From: a bacterium 0.1xD8-71
GTDB taxonomy: Bacteria; Bacillota; Clostridia; Lachnospirales; Lachnospiraceae
Direction: 5' to 3'
Assembly (NCBI GenBank): GCA_003612405.1
Contig: RAYR01000004.1
Span: 62,001-126,000 of the forward strand
Length of the DNA: 64,000 nucleotides
Shown here: positions 8,890 to 17,240 of the stretch, one piece after another
Position numbering within the stretch: the stretch's first letter is position 1
How the letters are laid out: each line of letters starts with the position of its first letter
Position numbers and translations under genes: made by a program
Notes under the pieces: generated by a model
What the model saw: the letters and a program-made list of their open reading frames with translations, nothing else
Told to the model about the DNA's origin: nothing
Databases searched by the model: none

Positions 8890-9606
8890 TTACTTTTCCG
8901 CCTTAACATAGACCGCCGACAGATTGTCCCTCTCGCCTCTTTTCATACATGCCTCCCCAATCTCCGCAAGTCTTCTCTCTATCTGCGCTTCCTCCCGCAG
9001 TTGTCCCGGACACAGCACTTCCCGCAGCTCCTCCCCGGTTATGCAGTGCCTGAATCCGTCGCTGCACAAAAGTATCCCTTCTCCCTGCCGCAGGATCCCC
9101 ATATGATGATCCGGTATATAATATCCAAAGCTGCCCACACATTTGGTCAGCTGCTGCCGCCGCCTGATATGATCCTTCGTCACCCGCTCCATACGCCTGC
9201 CTCGCAGCCTGTAAAGCCTGCTGTCCCCCAGATGCCAGACCAGATAAGTTTTCTCCCATATAACCAGCACCGTCATGGTGGTGCCAAGCTCAATCTCTTC
9301 CTGCCTGGCGTATTGTAGCAGCTGTTGCTGCATATGAAAGGCAAGCCGGTCCAGGGATCTTCTGATCATCCAGTAAGGCTTTCTTTTACGCACAGCATAC
9401 AGAAAACTTTCATAAAACCACTCCTGAAGCCGCTCTGTCACATAACCGCTGGCCGTCTCCCCCTGGGCTAGGCCGCTCATTCCATCACAGACTGCCGCCA
9501 TAAGCACCCTCCCGCCGGCAGTCAATGCCTGCAGCAGCACAACAGAATCCTGGTTATGCCCTGCCACACGCCCACGGCACCAATATACACCTGTCAAATA
9601 TCTCAT
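8890..9606 (-). CDS. PP2C-family Ser/Thr protein phosphatase
   Basis: 238-residue metal-dependent phosphatase. Signature segments in order: HNQDSVV (17-23), AVCDGMSGL (~38-46, usually DGMGG), ELGTTMTVLV (~107), HLGDSRLYRLR (~125), LCSDGFRHCI (~178) and a terminal ERDNLSAVYV that supplies the last metal-binding Asp. No membrane segment. A strong promoter lies ~115 bases upstream and the kinase gene follows 31 bases downstream of its stop, so the two form a kinase/phosphatase pair likely to set the phosphorylation state of shared targets (inference). The AGGAGG site is 13 bases from the ATG, a long spacing; no better in-frame start is visible. Confidence 0.9.
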   Translation of the reverse strand: MRYLTGVYWCRGRVAGHNQDSVVLLQALTAGGRVLMAAVCDGMSGLAQGETASGYVTERLQEWFYESFLYAVRKRKPYWMIRRSLDRLAFHMQQQLLQYARQEEIELGTTMTVLVIWEKTYLVWHLGDSRLYRLRGRRMERVTKDHIRRRQQLTKCVGSFGYYIPDHHMGILRQGEGILLCSDGFRHCITGEELREVLCPGQLREEAQIERRLAEIGEACMKRGERDNLSAVYVKAEK

Positions 9607-9720
9607 TCTAAGAACTACACCTCCTAAACATCCACATGCCTTCTGCCATACCCTTTTCTGGAATCCTGCGGGAATCCCGCTGAATCTGCTTTAGCTTCCT
9701 GAACGGAACCTGATTTGGTT

Positions 9721-9749
9721 ATTATACTACACAACTCTTTATATTACAA
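9721..9749 (-). promoter_or_regulatory. Sigma-A promoter of the phosphatase/kinase pair
   Basis: Minus strand TTGTAA (9744-9749), exactly 17 bases, TATAAT (9721-9726). It follows the rseP terminator and gives a leader of about 105 bases before the phosphatase start. It could also supply ispG and polC by read-through. Confidence 0.75.
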
Positions 9750-9760
9750 TATCTTTCCGG

Positions 9761-9802
9761 CTTAAAAAGGCGGTCTTAAAAAGACGGCCTTAAAAAGGCC
9801 AG
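9761..9802. repeat. Three tandem 14-bp repeats with palindromic CTTAAAAAG cores
   Basis: On the plus strand the core CTTAAAAAG begins at 9761, 9775 and 9789, an exact 14-base period, with linkers GCGGT, ACGGC and GCCAG-like. Each core is part of a small palindrome (for example GTCTTAAAAAGAC at 9773-9785 and GGCCTTAAAAAGGCC at 9786-9800). The copy nearest rseP supplies the T tract of its terminator. Confidence 0.8.
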
Positions 9803-9819
9803 TGCTCAACGCACCAGCC
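9792..9819 (-). terminator. Terminator overlapping the rseP stop codon
   Basis: Minus strand GGCTGGTGC / GCACTGGCC pair over nine positions (two G-U) around the five-base loop GTTGA, which contains the rseP TGA. Five T follow immediately. The hairpin therefore includes the last codons of rseP. Confidence 0.75.
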
Positions 9820-10888
9820 TCATAATATCATTGTACATGATAAACACCATCAGGATCATCAATACCACCAGTCCCGCAAAGTGTACCATACCTTCTTTCT
9901 CCGGCGGCACGGGTTTGCCCCGTACCACTTCCACCAGCATAAAGGCCAATCGACCGCCATCCAGGGCCGGAAGCGGCAGTAAATTCATAATTCCCAGATT
10001 GACCGACAATAACACCACAATCTCCAGCATAGTCAAGATCGCATACGGTGTCCCGTAATTCTCCTCCGCCTGACTATAACTCTCCCCTACTATCTGCGCA
10101 ATTCCCACAGGCCCGGACACATCATCCTTGGTAGCCCGCCCCTGTATCAGCATCTTAAGACTCTTATAGGTAATCTTGACCCAGTATTCCACCTCATAGA
10201 ATCCATACTGGAATACCTGAAGCGGATTACACTCCAAATACTCCCCGCCATTGACGATTCCCATATAGTAACGCCCATCTTCTTCACTGTATTGAGGTTG
10301 CAGCCTGGCCATATGCTTTTCGCCGTTGCGTTCATAATGCACTTCCATCGGTTCGCCCTGATTAAAGGAAGAAATAAATGCAACTTCCCTGTAAAAATGA
10401 ATCGGCTCCCAGCCAATTTGGGTGATTACATCCCCTTGCTGCAATCCCGCCTCCTGTGCCGCAGAACCTTCGGTAACCGAACCCACCACCGGCAGATCCG
10501 CACCGCTGAAAGCGCTTAAGATGACGGCCACAACAAAAGCCAGAATGAAATTAAAGAAAGGGCCTGCAAACACAGTGGCAATACGCGCCCATACACCTGC
10601 TTCCGTAAAAGCCATTCCTTCCGGCCCCGGTTCTCCCTCTTTCTGTGCCATGACGCCGTCTTCCCCGTCAAACATACAGGCGCCTCCTATAGGTAATAAT
10701 TTCAAGGAATATTTCGTGCCCTTTTTTTCAAAGGAAAAAAGTGTAGGCCCCATGCCCACCGCAAACTCTACTACCCGGATGCCGTTTTTCCTGCCAATGA
10801 TAAAATGTCCAAATTCATGGGAAATTACCACCACGCCCATGACAATCAAAAATAAAATAATCGTTCTGATCAATCCAGTAACCTCCAT
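9806..10888 (-). CDS. rseP: Site-2 membrane zinc metalloprotease RseP/RasP
   Basis: 360-residue M50-family intramembrane protease. HEFGH zinc motif at residues 24-28 in the first membrane helix, PDZ domain (~150-215, VGSVTEGSAAQEAGLQQGD), and the third ligand region NLLPLPALDGGRL (~300) between late membrane helices. In Firmicutes RasP cleaves anti-sigma factors and remnant signal peptides. I start at the ATG at 10888; an in-frame TTG at 10906 directly abuts the dxr stop but has no ribosome binding site. It is co-directional and nearly contiguous with dxr, as in many Firmicutes, and ends in a terminator. Confidence 0.95.
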   Translation of the reverse strand: MEVTGLIRTIILFLIVMGVVVISHEFGHFIIGRKNGIRVVEFAVGMGPTLFSFEKKGTKYSLKLLPIGGACMFDGEDGVMAQKEGEPGPEGMAFTEAGVWARIATVFAGPFFNFILAFVVAVILSAFSGADLPVVGSVTEGSAAQEAGLQQGDVITQIGWEPIHFYREVAFISSFNQGEPMEVHYERNGEKHMARLQPQYSEEDGRYYMGIVNGGEYLECNPLQVFQYGFYEVEYWVKITYKSLKMLIQGRATKDDVSGPVGIAQIVGESYSQAEENYGTPYAILTMLEIVVLLSVNLGIMNLLPLPALDGGRLAFMLVEVVRGKPVPPEKEGMVHFAGLVVLMILMVFIMYNDIMRLVR

Positions 10889-10906
10889 TGCCGTCTCTGA
10901 CAGCAA

Positions 10907-12067
10907 TTATGACTCATATTTCTGCTTAATATACTCGTATGTTTCCGCCTCTGCCGCCAGTATCTGTTCCACCGTCGGATTATCCACTATGTCATGCGCC
11001 TCCATGGACGCCTCGATCAGCTCCGGTATCTGCAAAAACCGTATCTTCTTCTGTAAAAAGAGTGCCACAGCACGCTCATTGGCCGCATTGAACACCGTGG
11101 GCAGCGACCCGCCCCGTCCTGCCGCCTGATAGGCCAGCGCCAGTCCCCGGAAAGTCTCCGTGTCCGGTTCCTCAAAGGTAAGCTGTCCTAGTTTACATAA
11201 ATCTACTCCACCCGTATCCATGGGCCTTCTGTCCGGATAAAACAGCGCATACTGTATAGGCAGTTTCATATCCGGCACCCCCATCTGTCCCATGATGCCG
11301 CCGTCCACATATTCCACCGCAGAGTGCAGGATGCTCTGTGGATGCACCACCACCTGTATCTGCTCTAAATCCACATCAAAGAGCCATTTTGCCTCCATCA
11401 CCTCAAGCCCCTTATTACACAGAGACGCCGAGTCGATGGTTACTTTTTTCCCCATGGACCAGTTAGGATGCTTTAAAGCATCCTCCACTGTCATGTCCGC
11501 CAGTTCCTCTCTTTTCCTGCCCCGGAAAGGACCGCCGGAAGCCGTCAGAAGAATCCGGCTGACACGGGCCCTGTTCTCTCCATGCATGGACTGGAAGATA
11601 GCACTGTGTTCACTGTCCACCGGTAAAATATGGACTCCCTTACGGGCCGCCAACGGCATAATAATATGTCCTGCCGTTACCAGTGTCTCTTTATTGGCAA
11701 GGGCAATATCCTTGCCGGCCTCTATGGCCGCAATGGTAGGTCTGATACCAATCATACCCACAATCCCTGTGACCAATACCTCCATCTGCTCTACTGTGGC
11801 CACATCCAGCAGCCCTTCCATACCGCTTACCACTTTCACCGGCAGATCTCCGACTCTTCTCCGCAGATCCCTGGCCGCCTCCTCGGTCCACATGGCCGCC
11901 ACCGCAGGCATAAACTCCCGGATCTGCTTCTCCATCAGTTCCACATTACGTCCTGCCGCCAGGCAAACCACTCGTAAATCCTTTTCTTTTCTCACAATCT
12001 CCAGCGTCTGTGTTCCAATCGACCCTGTAGATCCTAATATTCCTATGTTTTTCACTTTCGTCTCCAT
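10907..12067 (-). CDS. dxr: 1-deoxy-D-xylulose 5-phosphate reductoisomerase
   Basis: 386-residue NADPH-dependent enzyme that makes MEP from DXP, the committed step of the non-mevalonate isoprenoid pathway. The N-terminal nucleotide fold begins GILGSTGSIGTQTLE. LANKETLVTAG and PVDSEHSAIFQ (metal and substrate ligands Asp/Glu) follow in the catalytic domain, then ASGGPFRG and HPNWSMGKKVTIDSASLCNKG-type segments. Full length. The ATG is chosen by family alignment; a weak GGA lies just upstream, and an in-frame GTG four codons in has GGAG in front of it and is an alternative. It lies between cdsA and rseP in the conserved order. Confidence 0.96.
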   Translation of the reverse strand: METKVKNIGILGSTGSIGTQTLEIVRKEKDLRVVCLAAGRNVELMEKQIREFMPAVAAMWTEEAARDLRRRVGDLPVKVVSGMEGLLDVATVEQMEVLVTGIVGMIGIRPTIAAIEAGKDIALANKETLVTAGHIIMPLAARKGVHILPVDSEHSAIFQSMHGENRARVSRILLTASGGPFRGRKREELADMTVEDALKHPNWSMGKKVTIDSASLCNKGLEVMEAKWLFDVDLEQIQVVVHPQSILHSAVEYVDGGIMGQMGVPDMKLPIQYALFYPDRRPMDTGGVDLCKLGQLTFEEPDTETFRGLALAYQAAGRGGSLPTVFNAANERAVALFLQKKIRFLQIPELIEASMEAHDIVDNPTVEQILAAEAETYEYIKQKYES

Positions 12068-12111
12068 TCCGGGGCGCTTACCTTGTAGTCCCCGATGTTA
12101 CTCTGTCATTC

Positions 12112-12948
12112 TTAGAGAAACAATACAATCCCCATAAAAATGATTGGTGCCGTCACAATCACACTGTCAAACCGATCCATGATCCCGCCATGTCCCGGTA
12201 TCAGCTTACCATAATCTTTAATATCATGATCCCGTTTAATGGCGGAGGCTGCCAGATCTCCCACCATGGATACTATTGCACCCACGGCTCCCAGCAAAGC
12301 TGCCTGCACAAGCGAAAACGTCTCATACGTATATACATTGATCACCAGCTGTGTGTAAAGCATACACAAAAGCGCTGCTCCCACGATGCCGCCAATCGCC
12401 CCCTCCACAGACTTCTTGGGACTTAACTTCGGTGTCATCTTATGTCTGCCAATCAACACCCCCACGGCATAGGCACAGGTATCACTTCCCCAGGAACACA
12501 GGAGCACGAACCACACCAGATATCTGCCCTGTGTCAATCCCTCACGCAGCAGATAGATAAAAGACAACATCAATGGTGCATAGAGAAAGGAAAACACTGC
12601 TGTCATCACCTGATTCGCCTGATATTTCGGGAAAGCAAACACATAGACAAACAAAAATACCAGAAAAGTTACCACCACACCGATCATCACAGCCGCATAG
12701 ACCAACATAAAGTCTTTCTGCAAAGATATCGTTATCATCCCATAATACAGCACTGTCATGATACAGCCTGTGATCTCCAGAGCCCCCGTTTTTCCCGCAG
12801 ACCGCAGACCGCAGGCTCCCATCAGCTCCCTGTAGGCAATGACTGAAATCAGCATAAGTACAGCCGCCAGGAAATATCCCCCTGTCATAATAACTGCAAG
12901 CGCCGCTATCACCAACAAAACACCACTTATCAATCTTGTACGAAACAT
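12112..12948 (-). CDS. cdsA: Phosphatidate cytidylyltransferase (CDP-diacylglycerol synthase)
   Basis: 278-residue polytopic membrane enzyme that makes CDP-diacylglycerol for phospholipid synthesis. About seven to eight hydrophobic helices start at residue 8. The C-terminal signature is present as SPKKSVEGAIGG and KRDHDIKDYGKLIPGHGGIMDRFDS, with the conserved Asp residues. AGGAAGG precedes the ATG. It starts twelve bases after uppS, an arrangement conserved across bacteria. Confidence 0.96.
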   Translation of the reverse strand: MFRTRLISGVLLVIAALAVIMTGGYFLAAVLMLISVIAYRELMGACGLRSAGKTGALEITGCIMTVLYYGMITISLQKDFMLVYAAVMIGVVVTFLVFLFVYVFAFPKYQANQVMTAVFSFLYAPLMLSFIYLLREGLTQGRYLVWFVLLCSWGSDTCAYAVGVLIGRHKMTPKLSPKKSVEGAIGGIVGAALLCMLYTQLVINVYTYETFSLVQAALLGAVGAIVSMVGDLAASAIKRDHDIKDYGKLIPGHGGIMDRFDSVIVTAPIIFMGIVLFL

Positions 12949-12960
12949 ACCGGCACCTTC

Positions 12961-13677
12961 CTATTCTTTGACCAGACCATATCGTCTGTCTCTCTTATTA
13001 TATGCCTCCACGGCTTTTTCTAATTCTTCTTTGGTAAAATCAGGCCAGGCCACCGGCGTGAAATAAAATTCTGTATAAGCTAACTGCCACAGCAGAAAAT
13101 TAGATATTCTCTGCTCATTACAGGTACGGATCAACAGATCAGGATCCGGGATCCCGCCTGTGTCCAGCATTTCACTGATTGTCTGTTCTGTAATATCTTC
13201 CGTCCGCAGACCGTCATTTACAGCCTGCGCAGCTATTCTGCGCACAGCACGGACAATCTCATCCCGCCCCCCATAATTGATACCAATCTGGAAATGCAGT
13301 CCCGTATTATTCTTCGTGGCTTCCTCCAGCTGTGCAATACGGTTGCGGATATCTTCATCCAGTCTGGATTTTTCTCCGATAACCTTCACGCACATATTAT
13401 TCTTGGCCGCCGTTTTCAGACAGGTCTTCATATAGCTGCGCAAAAGTCCCATCAGGGCATCCACCTCGTCTTTGGGTCTGTTCCAGTTCTCCGTGCTGAA
13501 AGCATACACGGTCAGATACTGTATTCCCATACGGTAAGCTTCCTCACAGATCACTTCCACTGTTTTGGCTCCCTGCACATGCCCATAATTGCGCGGCATC
13601 CCCTTGCTTTTGGCCCATCTGCCGTTCCCATCTAAAATAATTGCCACATGATTGGGTATCCTGATACCTTCTTCCAT
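12961..13677 (-). CDS. uppS: Undecaprenyl diphosphate synthase (cis-prenyltransferase)
   Basis: 238 residues. Makes the C55 lipid carrier precursor for peptidoglycan from FPP and IPP. Motif I HVAIILDGNGRWAK (10-23) carries the catalytic Asp; NWNRPKDEV, IGINYGGRDEI and DLLIRTCNEQRISNF...WQLAYTEFYF complete the family regions. I start at the ATG preceded by GGAGGAAAGT; the GTG four codons upstream lies inside that ribosome binding site. A stable hairpin separates it from frr. Confidence 0.96.
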   Translation of the reverse strand: MEEGIRIPNHVAIILDGNGRWAKSKGMPRNYGHVQGAKTVEVICEEAYRMGIQYLTVYAFSTENWNRPKDEVDALMGLLRSYMKTCLKTAAKNNMCVKVIGEKSRLDEDIRNRIAQLEEATKNNTGLHFQIGINYGGRDEIVRAVRRIAAQAVNDGLRTEDITEQTISEMLDTGGIPDPDLLIRTCNEQRISNFLLWQLAYTEFYFTPVAWPDFTKEELEKAVEAYNKRDRRYGLVKE

Positions 13678-13710
13678 ACTTTCCTCCACATGAAACTTTC
13701 AAACAGGAAA

Positions 13711-13743
13711 GGGGGCAACAGAATCTTTATTCTGTAAGCCCCT
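13711..13743 (-). terminator. Hairpin between frr and uppS, possible attenuator
   Basis: Minus strand GGGGC and CAGAAT arms pair with ATTCTG and GCCCC around an AAAG loop. The stem is strong but the tail is CTTTCC rather than a T run. It could be a leaky terminator that lowers uppS-cdsA-dxr expression, or an RNA-stabilising hairpin. Confidence 0.45.
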
Positions 13744-13781
13744 CTCTGTTATGTTTCTGAAACTATATACCCCGTGCTAAA

Positions 13782-14333
13782 CTATACGGTAAGTATCTCT
13801 TTGGATTTCTCTTCCACAAGCTTATCAATTTCCTTGATAAATTTATCGGTAAGCTTCTGTAGTTGATCTTCCAATTCCTTGATTTCATCCTCAGACACTT
13901 CTGTCTTGGCCAGTTTCTTCAAGGCATCATTGCCATCCCTTCTCGTATTGCGGATTGCAACTTTATTTTCCTCGCCTCGTTTCTTGATATCCTTTACCAG
14001 TTCCTTACGGCGTTCCTCCGTAAGTTCCGGAAATACCAGACGAATTAAAGAACCGTCATTGGATGGTGTTATTCCCACATCAGACATCATAATTGCCTTC
14101 TCAATATCCTTGATCAGGCTCTTTTCCCATGGTGCAATCTGAAGAATACGCGCCTCCGGCACTGTAATATTACCCACCTGCTGAATCGGTGTAGGTGTTC
14201 CATAATAATCTACCTTAATCTTGTCAAGGACATGCGGATTCGCACGGCCGGCACGGATCGCTCCCAGATCTGCCACCAGGAAATCATAAGACTTCTGCAT
14301 CTTCTGCTCATAAGGTTGTAATCTTGCATCCAT
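13782..14333 (-). CDS. frr: Ribosome recycling factor
   Basis: 183-residue cytoplasmic factor that with EF-G splits post-termination ribosomes. The protein shows the characteristic RAGRANPHVLDKIKVDYYG, TPIQQVGNITVPEAR and C-terminal helical segments, and ends in a Lys/Glu-rich coiled coil. The ATG at 14333 has GGAGGG seven bases upstream; the TTG five codons earlier overlaps that site. It directly follows pyrH. Confidence 0.97.
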   Translation of the reverse strand: MDARLQPYEQKMQKSYDFLVADLGAIRAGRANPHVLDKIKVDYYGTPTPIQQVGNITVPEARILQIAPWEKSLIKDIEKAIMMSDVGITPSNDGSLIRLVFPELTEERRKELVKDIKKRGEENKVAIRNTRRDGNDALKKLAKTEVSEDEIKELEDQLQKLTDKFIKEIDKLVEEKSKEILTV

Positions 14334-14357
14334 ACTGTTACCCTCCAACTGCTTTTG

Positions 14358-15053
14358 TTATACGGTCACTTTCGTACCGTTAAATTTCCCCTTGACGGTG
14401 TTGACAATGCTGTTTTCCTCATTGAGACCAAACACCCACATCGGCATCTTATTATCCCGTGCCAGAATGGAAGCTGTCATATCCACCACCTGAAGATTCT
14501 TCTCGATCACCTCATCAATCGAAACCTCATCATACTTCTTCGCATCAGGATTCCTTTTCGGGTCATCATCATAGACGCCATCGACCGCTTTCGCCAGCAG
14601 AATCACATCCGCATCTACCTCAACGGCACGAAGCACAACGCCCGTATCCGTAGAAAAATAAGGATGTCCGGTACCGCCGGCAAAAAAGACTACCATATTC
14701 TTGCCAAAATATTTGTTGGCCCTGTCCTTTGAAAAAAGCTTGGTAAAAGATCCGCACTCAAAAGGCGTCAAAACAGATGTCATCATGCCCACCGAACGAA
14801 ATATCTCGGAGACATAAATACAATTCATGATCGTGGCAAGCATACCAATCTGATCTGCTTTCGTCCTGTCAATATTCTCACTGGAACGCCCGCGCCAGAA
14901 ATTTCCGCCGCCAATTACAATCCCCACCTGGATACCGTCATCCACAAGCTGTTTCACCTGTACAGCCACATCCCGCACGGTCTCTTCATCAAATCCCGTC
15001 TTTTTTTCACCCGCCAGGGCTTCCCCGCTCAGTTTCAAGAGTATCCGCTTCAT
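14358..15053 (-). CDS. pyrH: UMP kinase
   Basis: 231-residue amino-acid-kinase-fold enzyme that phosphorylates UMP to UDP. N-terminal RILLKLSGEAL and GIVIGGGNFWRGR (phosphate-binding glycine loop), FFAGGTGHPYFSTDT in the middle and AVDGVYDDDPKRNPDAK near residue 160. Full length. Conserved rpsB-tsf-pyrH-frr order, except that four other genes lie between tsf and pyrH here. Confidence 0.97.
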   Translation of the reverse strand: MKRILLKLSGEALAGEKKTGFDEETVRDVAVQVKQLVDDGIQVGIVIGGGNFWRGRSSENIDRTKADQIGMLATIMNCIYVSEIFRSVGMMTSVLTPFECGSFTKLFSKDRANKYFGKNMVVFFAGGTGHPYFSTDTGVVLRAVEVDADVILLAKAVDGVYDDDPKRNPDAKKYDEVSIDEVIEKNLQVVDMTASILARDNKMPMWVFGLNEENSIVNTVKGKFNGTKVTV

Positions 15054-15106
15054 TCTACAATACCCATACCCTTTCCGGAATCCACAGATTATCTGCCTAT
15101 CGAAAT

Positions 15107-16111
15107 TTATTTTTTCTTCTTAAATTCCTCGAAGAAGGAAGTCGGATTCACATCAGCATAGCACTGTGAACACATACCTTCGATTACCGCACCGTTGTTG
15201 ATCTGTACGGATTTGGATTTGATATTACCCATCACAATGGCTGTGGTATCCAGAATAACCGGACCCTGCACATCAATATCACCTTTCACGGCACCTGCAA
15301 CAACTGCGCTGGTAGCTGTGATATTTCCGATGACAACAGAGCTCTGCCCAATCTTAACGCTGCCCTGGCTGTTAACCTCACCTGTAATCTTAGCGCCTTC
15401 TGCATAGATTTCAGCAGCTCTGGAATTACCCTGCACTGTACCTGTGATATTCAATTTGCCTAAAATATCAAGATTACCATTTACTGTACCAATGAGCTCC
15501 ATGGATCCCTCCGATACAATATCACCCGTTATTGTCATTCCCTCTGTTACAACTGCTGTTTCATCTACCGCTACGCGATTTGTCTGCACTTCCATTTTCT
15601 TCTTTTCCCCTCCGCCATTCTGGATTGTTTGTTTATCTTCCTCCGGCTCTGCTGCCGGTTCCGGCATAACCGCCGCTTCCTCTACTGGTTCTTCCACCGT
15701 AATCTCTTCCATGACAGCTTCCGGTTCCGATACCGGCTCTGTCTCAGGTACTTCTTCCATAACAGGATCAGGAACTACTTCTGCCAGGGGTGCCTCTTCC
15801 ACCATGGATTCAGCCTCCGGTTCTGCCAAAGGCAGCTCTTCCAAAACTGCTTCATCCGCCTGTTCTGCCGCCAACTCCGGCATCATCGCTTCTTCTGCCG
15901 GCGCCTCCTTCGCCAATTTATCCAACATACTGTCTAAGTCCACCGACTCCAGGGTATCTTCCGCCATAGGCGTCTCTTCCTGTATCACATTTTCAGTGGA
16001 TGGTATCTCTGTTCCGGCTTGTGCCGCCAGAGCCGCTTCCAGCTCTTCTTCCGGCATCAGTTCATTCACAGCCTGAGATAAATCATCCTTCAAATCTGAG
16101 AAAAAACCCAT
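15107..16111 (-). CDS. Bactofilin (polymer-forming cytoskeletal protein) with long acidic N-terminus
   Basis: 334 residues from the ATG preceded by GGAGGATTGGAGA. The C-terminal part (~190-310) is a right-handed beta-helix bactofilin domain with regularly spaced Gly/Ile/Val turns (GDIVSEGSMELIGTVNG, GNLDILGKLNITG, GAVKGDIDVQGP). It is preceded by ~150 residues dominated by Glu, Pro, Ala and Val (repeats such as EEAPLAE, MEEVPETEP) and a short amphipathic start MGFFSDLKDDL that may contact the membrane. Bactofilins polymerise without nucleotide and often position cell-wall enzymes. The adjacent membrane-anchored polysaccharide deacetylase, three bases upstream-overlapping in organisation, fits that idea (inference). 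Confidence 0.88.
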   Translation of the reverse strand: MGFFSDLKDDLSQAVNELMPEEELEAALAAQAGTEIPSTENVIQEETPMAEDTLESVDLDSMLDKLAKEAPAEEAMMPELAAEQADEAVLEELPLAEPEAESMVEEAPLAEVVPDPVMEEVPETEPVSEPEAVMEEITVEEPVEEAAVMPEPAAEPEEDKQTIQNGGGEKKKMEVQTNRVAVDETAVVTEGMTITGDIVSEGSMELIGTVNGNLDILGKLNITGTVQGNSRAAEIYAEGAKITGEVNSQGSVKIGQSSVVIGNITATSAVVAGAVKGDIDVQGPVILDTTAIVMGNIKSKSVQINNGAVIEGMCSQCYADVNPTSFFEEFKKKK

Positions 16112-16129
16112 TCTCCAATCCTCCATTCT

Positions 16130-17083
16130 TTAGTCATTGCTTATATGATGAATCGGCTCCGTATCGTCAGTGATCGGTACAATCTTTGTATCTTCCATCG
16201 CCTGAATCTGCTCAATCAATCCAGGTAGTGCCTCCACCGTCGAATCCTTCTCCGCCGCATCATGCATCAGTATAATCGCTTCGTCAAACTCTCCAATCCT
16301 GCGCATACAGTTTCTGATAATATCACCTGAGCTGATGTATGTGTTGGTCGCATCTCCCGACACAATATTCCAGTCAAAATACGTCATGTCCTGTTCATCC
16401 AGATATGCAATCAGCTCATGCATGTCCACCTTGCTGACCGTATTACTGCTTCCTCCGGGAAATCTGCAATACCGGCACCACACCCCTGTGGTATCATAGA
16501 GAAACTCCTGTAGTTTCGTTAAATCCTCCACATAACTTTCTTTGGACTGATATATCTCATAATACTTATGGCTGTAGGAGTGCATCGCAAGTGTATGTCC
16601 CTCATCCACAATCCGATTATACAGCGGTTGGTATCTCTCTTCCTCTTTCCCTACCACAAAGAAAGTCGCCTTCACATTGTACTTCGCCAGAATATCCAGA
16701 ATCCTGCCCGTATTGCTGCTGGGCCCGTCATCAAAAGTAAGATATACCTTCCTCACTCCTTCTTCCGCCCCGGCATCTTCCTCCTGCGTGCTGATCTGCG
16801 TGCGCCCGGATTCATCCACCCCGGAGGCCGTATACGCTTCTGTACTTCCTGTTGTCTGTGCTCCCACTGTATCGGCAGACGCACTGACATCCGCCATAGT
16901 CTCCACACGGGATTGTAATTCACGCAGCTCTTTCTTCACAAAATGTAATCTGATCCCAAGAAACATACATAGACAAAACAGAATCAGTATCGTGGAAAGC
17001 GGAACGATGACGAGCAGCCTTTTCATCAACTGGAAACGTTTCAGCCGCGCTTCCTGTTCAGCATCTATCTCTGCCATCTCCAT
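16130..17083 (-). CDS. Membrane-anchored polysaccharide deacetylase (NodB domain)
   Basis: 317 residues. A short cytoplasmic start, one membrane helix (~23-45, LLVIVPLSTILILFCLCMF) and an extracellular stretch with coiled-coil and Thr/Ser-rich linker lead to a NodB homology domain (~115-300). Motif 1 is LTFDDGPSSN with both catalytic Asp, motif 2 is MHSYSHKYY (metal His residues), motif 3 CRFPGGSSN and motif 4 DWNIVSGDA. Such enzymes N-deacetylate peptidoglycan or another surface glycan; the exact polymer is not evident. ATG at 17083 follows AAGGAG at short spacing; a second ATG two codons on is equally possible. It has its own candidate promoter and precedes the bactofilin gene. Confidence 0.9.
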   Translation of the reverse strand: MEMAEIDAEQEARLKRFQLMKRLLVIVPLSTILILFCLCMFLGIRLHFVKKELRELQSRVETMADVSASADTVGAQTTGSTEAYTASGVDESGRTQISTQEEDAGAEEGVRKVYLTFDDGPSSNTGRILDILAKYNVKATFFVVGKEEERYQPLYNRIVDEGHTLAMHSYSHKYYEIYQSKESYVEDLTKLQEFLYDTTGVWCRYCRFPGGSSNTVSKVDMHELIAYLDEQDMTYFDWNIVSGDATNTYISSGDIIRNCMRRIGEFDEAIILMHDAAEKDSTVEALPGLIEQIQAMEDTKIVPITDDTEPIHHISND

Positions 17084-17109
17084 CGGCTCCTTATCCCATA
17101 TTCTCTTAT

Positions 17110-17138
17110 ACTATATCACATCTGATGAATTACGAAAA
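17110..17138 (-). promoter_or_regulatory. Candidate promoter of deacetylase-bactofilin-pyrH
   Basis: Minus strand TTTTCG (17133-17138), 17 bases, TATAGT (17110-17115), just upstream of the deacetylase ribosome binding site. The -35 match is modest, but it lies directly after the hairpin that follows the permease gene. Confidence 0.4.
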
Positions 17139-17185
17139 GAAATTTTGCAAAAAAAGAAAAAGAAAATTCCACCAGTAAAGACAAC

Positions 17186-17224
17186 GCACCTGCAAATGCC
17201 TCATAAAGCAACATTTACAGGTGC
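17186..17224 (-). terminator. Hairpin terminator after the permease gene
   Basis: Minus strand GCACCTGTAAATG pairs with CATTTGCAGGTGC (one mismatch) around a 13-base loop, 17 bases after the permease stop. The T content downstream is moderate (GTTGTCTTT), so termination may be partial. Confidence 0.55.
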
Positions 17225-17240
17225 ACAACTTCCTGTTCAT

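Noticed and set aside
15444-16076. 210-codon plus-strand Ser-rich open frame
   Set aside because: Antisense to the Glu/Pro/Ala repeats of the bactofilin gene; Ser/Thr richness is the complement of Glu and Ala codons.
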